This document shows positions 57,191 to 64,000 of a stretch of 64,000 nucleotides of DNA, in pieces (positions within the stretch are counted from its first letter, which is position 1; each line of letters opens with the position of its first letter). The notes under the pieces are model-generated. The model searched no databases, was not told where the DNA came from, and worked only from the letters and a program-made list of their open reading frames with translations. The position numbers and the translations under genes were made by a program. Origin of the DNA: Zingiber officinale (Eukaryota; Streptophyta; Magnoliopsida; Zingiberales; Zingiberaceae); contig NW_024589881.1 in NCBI RefSeq assembly GCF_018446385.1, positions 1 to 64,000 of the forward strand, given 5' to 3'.

Positions 57191-57843
57191 TCTCTAAGAT
57201 TCTATGATTTTTTTATCAAAACTATTTGAAGATGGTATAATTTTAATCAAAGTTATTTAAAGTGATATATTATTTTTATCAAATTTATTCAAAAATAATA
57301 TAATTTTAGTTAAAACTAATATGAGATAGTGCAATTTAAGATAGTGGAACTTCGATCAAAGTTATTTCTTTGACGATATGAATATTGCGTAATCCTTTTG
57401 ATTTTCCATCAAGTGATTTGAATCACTTATTATAATCAAACAAGCTTATATTATAAAATTTAATAATCTATCTAATAAGTTAGAGATAGATAATATATAA
57501 ACGAATCAACTCTTGGTAAAAAAGAAATCAAATCAATCTTAAGAATTATTTCAATAATTTAGTTATTTTAAATTTGATTTAATTTAGCTCATTTCAATTT
57601 TTTTTTTATAATTATCTAACCTTTTCTTAATTTGTTCACTGGATACAATTAAAGCTAGACGGCATGTTCAAAGGTAGAAGAGAGGAGTTGTTATACTGAG
57701 AGAAAAAAAAAAAAAAACTCTAAACCACTTTGACAAGGACAAGAACTGCAAGTAGTTATTTTCCACTACCACAAGTAATAGTAATAACAAGATTGACGTT
57801 TGGAAATTTCAGCTATACCTTGTATGTTTTGTGTTTTCGACAG

Positions 57844-57936
57844 CATGGAACACCTTGGGCTGATGGGACTACCTCCATCTCCCAATGCTCCATCGATCCT
57901 GAGGAGAGTTTTCTCTTACAGATTTAAAGTCGACAG
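57844..57936 (+). pseudogene. L-ascorbate oxidase exon relic
   Basis: After a CGACAG acceptor it reads HGTPWADGTTSISQCSIDPE then ESFL, matching the first cupredoxin domain of ascorbate oxidase (apoplastic multicopper oxidase). One extra T then shifts the frame; the other frame continues YRFKVDR up to a GT donor. The preceding WHG copper-ligand exon is not found upstream. Confidence 0.7.
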
Positions 57937-58018
57937 GTTAGGTTTTCATTTTCTTTTCTGTTGAGTTGACAAATGTCGTGGGATTATATAATTTATTAGA
58001 ATTATTTATTTATAGTTT

Positions 58019-58019
<1 letters not shown>

Positions 58020-58052
<33 letters not shown>
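58020..58052. repeat. (AT)n microsatellite
   Basis: About 15 AT dinucleotides. Confidence 0.9.
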
Positions 58053-58055
<3 letters not shown>

Positions 58056-58186
58056 ATTTAGAATTTAAAATTTTCTTACAATTAATTATAAAGGCTTTAT
58101 CCATTTTATTTTTTAATTATTTTTATTCATCAAATCAAATCAAGACGGCTATTTATTATTTGGTATTAATTTTTACAAATGTGGTA

Positions 58187-58268
58187 AAAGGTAAAATCAC
58201 TCGTCCCAACGCCCCCGTCGCACCCGACCCTATGCCATCACGAGGGAGGTAAATCATGGAAGCCAAGA
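58187..58268 (-). mobile_element. Partial SINE (3' end) in the ascorbate oxidase relic
   Basis: AAAAGGTAAAATCACTCGTC, then CCAACGCCCCCGTC and GAGGTAAATCATGGA match the reverse complement of the 3' end of the SINE at 49432-49645. It lies in what was the intron between the two ascorbate oxidase exons. Confidence 0.6.
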
Positions 58269-58303
58269 GGACTTCTGTTTTTTGCTTGTTGGAGTTCGAT
58301 GCA

Positions 58304-58495
58304 GGCCGACATATATTTATACCATGGACATTACGGGATGTAGAGGGCTGCCAGGCTGTATGGGTCTCTCATAGTGGACGTGTCTGATGGGGAACAAGAC
58401 GTGTTCCCGTACGATAGAGAGTTCAATCTGCTTCTCAATTATTGGTACCATAAAAGCATGTATCATCATAATTCGACGGATGATTCATATTTAGA
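58304..58495 (+). pseudogene. L-ascorbate oxidase second exon relic
   Basis: It reads YHGHYGM, a stop codon, then RAARLYGSLIVDVSDGEQD and FNLLLNYWYHKSMYH. This matches the FYHGHYGMQR...GLYGSLIVD...FNLLLSDWWHKS part of ascorbate oxidase, including the His residues of the trinuclear copper site (HGH). A two-base insertion near TATTTATACC and a TAG in place of the expected Gln codon make it a pseudogene. Later exons are not found. Confidence 0.72.
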
Positions 58496-58516
58496 TGAAG
58501 GCCAATAAAAAAAACT

Positions 58517-60275
58517 GTTAAGATTTTTTATAATAATTTATTTTTATGATTTTATATAATAAATTTTTGTTATGATTTTTTATAATAGAATTCTGTTATG
58601 ATTTTTCATAACAAAATTCTATTATGATTTTAAAATTCTATTATGATTTTACCGGGTCTAGAGTTTATGCATTATTTATAGAGATCATTGTAAACCTATT
58701 CTACAACAATAATCACAAGATTGCGAGTGATCTAACGTATTCAATCAAATTGCGAGTGATCCGAAGCGGATTGATGTGAAGATGAAGATGAAGATGAAGA
58801 TAAGACGTTGACGTTGTTAAATTCTCTACCTTCATCTCATACGTACGAGAATTTGATTACTACTATGATGTGGGGTAAGGAAACTCTTAAATTGGAGGAG
58901 ATCACAGATGCGTTGCTAGATTTTCACCAAAGGAAGAAAATAAGCAATAAAGTTTCTCAGGGAGAAAGACTTGTGGTAAATAGCAACCAAGAGCGTGGTA
59001 GGAGCAAATCTTGACACGGATCTGACAACAACAACAAGACTCATTCTAAGTTGAGAAGGAAGAAGGTGATCATGTGTACAAGTGTGGAGGCAAAGGTCAT
59101 ATTAAGAGAGATTGTCCAGAGATAAAGAAACATGTTGTAGAGAACAAAGGTAGTTCGGCAAAGTCTACAAACATAATTGAAGAAAAAATTTTCAGAGAAC
59201 GGTGATGGAGATATGCTATCAGTTATGTCGAGTTCGGAGTAGCAGACGGATGCATGGATTTTAGACTCTGCATGCTCATATCACATGACTCCAAACAATG
59301 AGTGATTTGACACCTATAGGGCAGTGGATTTTGGTTCAGTGTTGGTGGGAAACGATGTGTCATGCAAAGTTATCGGCATAGGGAACGTCATAATCAAGAT
59401 GTTTGATGGTGTGATCAGAACCCTATGTGATGTTAGATATATACTAGAGCTAAGGAAGAACTTGATCTCACTAGGCACATTGGATGATATTGGTTGCAAT
59501 TATAAATCAGTGAGCGGGGTGATGAAGATTAGCAAGGGAGCTCTGATGGTAATGAATGGATAAAAGGTAGAAGGAAACATCTACAAGTTGATAGAAACTA
59601 CAGTTGTAGGTAGAGCCACCTCGATAGAGTTTGAATCAGACAATACTGTCTTGTGGTATGCGGCTAGGACATATGGATGTACGTTGGATGCTATAACTTC
59701 ACAAGAGAGATTTGTTGAAGGGTGTCAAGACATGCAAGCTTGAATTATGCAAATTCTGTGTTATTGAGAAACAAAACAAAGTGCAATTCAAGATGACAAC
59801 AAACAAGACGGAGAGGATTCTGGATTATGTACATACGGATCTCTGGGGACCAGCCAGTATAGCATCACGTGGAGGAAACTTTATTTTGTGAGTTTTACTG
59901 ATGATTTCTCACGAAAGGTCTGAGTATACTTTATGCGTCATAAGTACGAAACTTTTACAAAGTTTAAACTGTGAAAAACTGAAATGGAGAACTAGGCTAG
60001 AAGGAAGATCAAATGTCTTAGGTCAGACAATGAGGCTGAGTACACAGATTCAAAGTTTCAAGAATTTTGTGAGTAGCATGTAATAATGAAGCATTTCTCG
60101 GTTCGCAGGAGACCTCAGTAGAACGGGGTGGCAGAAAGGTTGAACAGGTCAATCATTGAGAAGACAAGATATCTCAGGCTGAATGCAGGGCTTGCAAAGA
60201 ATTTTTGGACGGAAGCGGTTAACATGACATGCTATCTCATTAATAAATCACCAAGGGCAGCACTAGAAGACAAAG
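58517..60275 (+). mobile_element. Copia fossil (Tork/TNT1-like), 5' part
   Basis: An LTR-like AT-rich start (about 58517-58790) is followed by gag (LLNSLPSSHTYENLITTMMW), a zinc-knuckle region, protease-like sequence (59220-59560) and the start of integrase (around 59820-60270, with AERLNRSIIEK-type and CYLINKSPRAALEDK segments). At 60276 a chromovirus-type LTR interrupts it. It is broken, with several breaks, and clearly old. Confidence 0.75.
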
Positions 60276-62431
60276 TGTAAAATACGGCAATAAATAAAAA
60301 ATTGAATAATAAGGTTTAATAGACGAATAACCTTATTGGAATTCTTAGAAATTTTCAAAAAAAATTTTAGATTTTTTCGGAGCTCGTATGACGAGTTTAA
60401 GGGGATCAATTATTGGGCCACAAAAAAACATGTTTAAGCTACCCCATTTAAACGAGGAAATGTTGAATTTCTTTAAATAATTTTTATTATTTTCCTTTTC
60501 TTTTCCCTAAATTCCTCTCTATTTCTTTGTCGATCCCTTCTTTCCCTTTGCTCGCGCAACACCGGTTCTTCTTCCTCTTCCCCAACTGAAGCACCAACGT
60601 TGTCGCCGCTCGTGACTCCTCCTCTCCCCCGCGTACAAAAGCAGTGGCCAAGAAGATGAATCCCTTCTCATTTTGCCCTGAGTTCACCTCACACGATCTG
60701 TAAAACATCGCCACAGCCACCTGAGGTCGCACCATCGTTTGCTGATCGGCAGTCACTGGGGGGGGGGGGTTGAGCTCTTCCATCTTCACCACCGAGCGCC
60801 TCCCCTCTGCCCTAGATCGCCGACCCCGCTGACCTCGTCACGTCTCCTCGCACTGACGGTCGAACCCTAGATCTGTCTGACTCGAGTCGTCGCCACCATG
60901 TGCTGATAGCCGGCGTAGCAGTTCATCCACACGAGCAGCCGACGCCGAGGGAGTTGTTCACAGTCGACCCTTTCTGTGCCCTACCTCCGACCGTTATCTC
61001 CTACAACAGCTACTTTGCTGCTTGTTGCCATCGTACAGGTAAGGTTTGGTGTTGAGGTAAGAAGTAGAGGAATTGTTTCATCTGTTGTAGCATACACGGG
61101 TTTGAAGCTAGGAAAGGTTAGGGATGAACTGTACTCGAATTTATTTAAGTTTAGGTTGATTATGTATAGATTTTGATCAAATTGAATAGTGGAAAGGTTA
61201 GGGTTAATGGAGCTAACCATAATTAACTTGTGAGATATATTTAGTTAGGGATTAAGTAATAGATTTAACCTAAGCTTCGGATTAGACTCGATTATGTAGC
61301 TAACCGAGATATAATGAAAGAATTAGGGTTCCTGATAAATAAGAATTTGGTTTAGCTGATTTGTTATATATATGTGGGAGTAGCTAAATTAAATGTGTTA
61401 TTACAGGACTTTGATTTACGATGAGCTGTCTTACGTGGGGTTATTTTTGGCACGCGCCATATTTGAGGCGGGTACCATTGACTTATCTTTTGATATTATC
61501 ATTCTGATATGCTTAGTAGGTTAAAACTTACAATAATAGTTATGTTGATTTCTGTTTGGTATGTCACTACATGATACCTATTGCATGCTTTTTATCTGTT
61601 CTGCATTTATGTTTTATACCCTCTTGAATATTGCCATGTGTATTTATGTTCATAGAGACAATGACATACCATGCCTTATGGTGTACCAGACTAGTTATTT
61701 GCCATATCATTTACCTTTTTGTACATACTTTATGGATGTGGATATGGTCAGGATTTACATGCTTAATGTCATGCACCATCTTGCATGATTGCATGTTGAG
61801 CGATTAACAGCTCTATTATTGTTGAGCTCATCGCCAGTTACATGGATCTGCACACACAACCACTCATGGGTTAGTGCTATATTAGGCAGGGTGTGTGGCA
61901 GTTTGCTTTGTCAGTGCTCCACTGGTCCACTCATGGGTAGCGTGACACAGCGTGGTAGCATGACAGGGGTCCCTCCTCTGGATTGTCTTAGGGAGATGAG
62001 AGCATTGAGCTTCCCCACTTATGATTTGGTGTAGAAGGATAGGTGTATTCCGACAGCATCCTGCCCACTCGGTCACTCATCAGGAGCAGTGATGGCAGAG
62101 TGCACAGTTGTCATAGCCCTACCCACTCGGTCTCACCATCGTATGTGAGATGGCTGACTGACGTCAGGGGTGACCATGTCATTTGCATCATATGCATGGA
62201 TTGCATTTATTGCTTGTTTGATGCACTTTGTTTGCTGCATATTTGGTGGATGCATATGATTGACATGCATACAGGTGACATTTTGTATCTGGTCTGACGA
62301 CCCTTATTATCCTGATAGGATGTCTCAGTGAGTACAGCTTCTCCCATTTCCTTAATTTTGCATTTTCGATTATTATTCAAGGAGACTATATGCATAACTG
62401 TTACTATTGGTTATTTCTACTATACATGTCA
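60276..62431 (+). mobile_element. Chromovirus-type (Tekay/Del-like) LTR, plus strand
   Basis: It starts TGTAAAATACGGCAATAAAT, contains TTTTTCGGAGCTCGTATGAC, and ends ACATGTCA followed by the primer site TTGGTATTAGAGCTAGG (62434 onward). It is the same family as 30574-35638, shorter, and without the solo-LTR insertion. It sits inside the integrase region of the copia fossil. The GC-rich part at 60540-60960 corresponds to 34800-35400. It is a fossil; internal coding remains are minimal. Confidence 0.75.
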
Positions 62432-62449
62432 GCTTGGTATTAGAGCTAG

Positions 62450-63420
62450 GTTTGTGAATCCATCCGAGACTAACTGCCGAAGCTAAGCGGAGGACTCCTC
62501 AAGTCGAGCGAGTCGATCCTCGACGGATAGAGAAGTCGAGGGCTGGGTCGAGGTCGAAGGCTAGTTCGAAGTCAAAGCATACCCAAACATCTCCTCAGCT
62601 GCAAACTCTAGCCACTCCTCTCCCTCGGCTAAAATAAAAGGTGGAAACTCCTCATCGGCCCTGACTGGTACGACTCATTGAGGCACACCTCTCCAAGCTA
62701 GAGTTCCCTGAGCGGTGATGTCTATATGCGCTAATGCTAGCTGACACTGACCAAACTCATCATATGTACTAAGAGAAGTAGTCCTCCCTTAGCTTATATC
62801 TATCTCTAAGGTCGAAAATATATATGTCAAAATGTGACAATAGGGCATGTGTACCTCAAACCTAGTGATAAGACCGGATGCATGTATGACATTATGAAAC
62901 ATATGTAATGCAATATCGATGTCTAGATGCTGACAGAGGACATATAAAAAGGAGTGGGAAAGTCGCATCATCGCAAGATGTGATCGGCAAAATGCATGTA
63001 GTCAGGACTCGATACAAGATATAGTCCTGGACCCTGAGGGAGAGTGACCTAAAGTCAGTCACTGTAGGCACTCTCTCCTCCAAAAAAAAAACATGTAGAT
63101 AGTATATAATGTAATATGGGAGTTAGGCTCACCAAATGGCAGATCCCTACTAGGGTAACACAAAAATAGACATGCAAATGCCCTGAGTCCTAGGCTAGTA
63201 TATAATAAAGTAGGGGAAAAGTGAAAATCCTTTCCACCAACTCTGGTGGAGTAGGTCATGTCATCTATCCGTTCTGAGTTATTATAGAACTGAGCACATA
63301 AATTGAGATTTACTGCATGACTGTAGTAAACCAGTTTTTTTAATTGGTAATGCTCAATGACCTGTATAATAGGGGTGCAATACTGGGTAAAAAAAGTCCT
63401 ATTCAAGTACCTAGATTTTA
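62450..63420 (-). mobile_element. Retroelement remains with plant-transposon-type domain
   Basis: Minus-strand translation gives NLCAQFYNNSERIDDMTYST then RVGGKDFHFSPTLLYTSLGL, resembling the 'putative plant transposon protein' domain that occurs in Tat/Athila elements and some Mutator relatives. Further pieces on the same strand lie down to about 62800. It is a broken fossil of uncertain borders. Confidence 0.45.
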
Positions 63421-63589
63421 ATGGAACATATGTATGCTTAATGAAATTTATCCTAAGCTGCTCGGTGGGAAACCTAGTATCACTTGATGGAGCATTACTG
63501 GTGTTATGGGCAACATGTCATCTTTTTCTAATTTTATACACATATAGGCATAAATGGACAAAAAAATGCATATAAACTAAGTATTGAAG

Positions 63590-64000
63590 ATACATATTGA
63601 GGTAGGGTATACCTAGGGGCAATTTTCGAGATTTTGGGGACGAAAGAGTAGAGAAACTATGGTTGGAAGGCATCTTATTACTGCCGATTTTGCGAACAAA
63701 ACTCGATTCTGTTCGCTGGAAAAAGCCAGTCGAAGGCACCTTCACTAGGTTATGGAAGACACCTTTAAACGGCTGAAGGCACCTTCCAGCGCTTAGGCGG
63801 GAATTTTCCAGCCTCTCCTGAGGGCTCCTCCGATGGTGTCGGAGGCGCCTTCAGGATTTTTTTTAAAATTTATTTATTTTTAATTTAGGTTTAAGTTTTT
63901 TTTAATTTAATCTTTTTAAGTTTAAATTTAATTTTAAGTTTAAGTTTAATTTTAAATTTTAAAGTTTAAAGTTTAATTTAATTTTAATTTTAATTTTTAA
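63590..64000. mobile_element. LTR-like end with GGCGCC repeats and AT-rich tail
   Basis: A run of GAAGGCACCTTC, GGAAGACACC, GGAGGCGCCTTC words (63730-63855) resembles those in the LTRs at 19.3 kb and 52.1 kb. From 63860 the sequence is almost purely A and T, with TTTAAGTTTAA-like repeats to the window end. Confidence 0.45.

Overview
This is a gene-poor, repeat-rich stretch of plant nuclear DNA. The evidence is GT-AG introns, Au-type SINEs, iMet-primed copia and chromovirus LTRs, Tat-lineage Ty3/gypsy remains and plant-only gene families. The style of the LTRs suggests a monocot, perhaps Zingiberales, but that is a guess from memory. I see no bacterial genes, tRNA genes or CRISPR arrays.

Layout. 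(1) 1.57-16.3 kb, plus strand: a 13-14 exon gene for RNA polymerase III subunit RPC5. Its 3' exons are clean, but exon 3 and the exon 8/9 junction carry frame damage. Its introns hold a small LTR element, an Au SINE and a 47-bp retro-insert. (2) 18.06-24.98 kb, minus strand: a two-exon gene for a 191-aa conserved plant protein of unknown function with a C-terminal CxxC...H...C motif. It is split by a 6.3-kb intron that holds an LTR relic, a TIR element and a second Au SINE. (3) 26.3-38.3 kb: nested LTR fossils. These are two head-to-head copies of one copia family, a long chromovirus-type LTR with a 1.7-kb solo LTR inside it, and gypsy integrase remains with a 58-bp array. (4) 38.68 kb: a hybrid proline-rich protein gene (HyPRP-1). 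(5) 40.8-44.4 kb: a second, broken copy of the exon-1 and promoter region of the gene in (2). (6) 44.88-48.24 kb: a reduced Tat-type element with a 64-bp array and an oppositely oriented coiled-coil ORF. (7) 48.9-55.2 kb: MITEs, SINEs, an LTR with a near-perfect 390-bp inverted repeat, and a Mutator-like TIR element. (8) 55.47 kb: HyPRP-2, with a U6 snRNA retropseudogene downstream. (9) 57.8-58.5 kb: relics of an L-ascorbate oxidase gene. (10) 58.5-64 kb: a copia fossil interrupted by a chromovirus-type LTR, then further retroelement remains.

The main structural result is an old tandem duplication of about 14-17 kb. The unit [conserved gene 5' end ... HyPRP] occurs twice in the same order and orientation, with about 13.9 kb between the two landmarks each time. 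In the second unit the conserved gene is reduced to a fragment. Both HyPRPs carry the same TGA where the eight-cysteine motif should have its seventh cysteine, so that loss probably predates the duplication or spread by gene conversion. I found no convincing wholly new system. The most unusual items are the U6/SINE composite, the long inverted repeat at 51.1-51.5 kb, and a solo LTR whose empty site can be read in another repeat copy of the same window.
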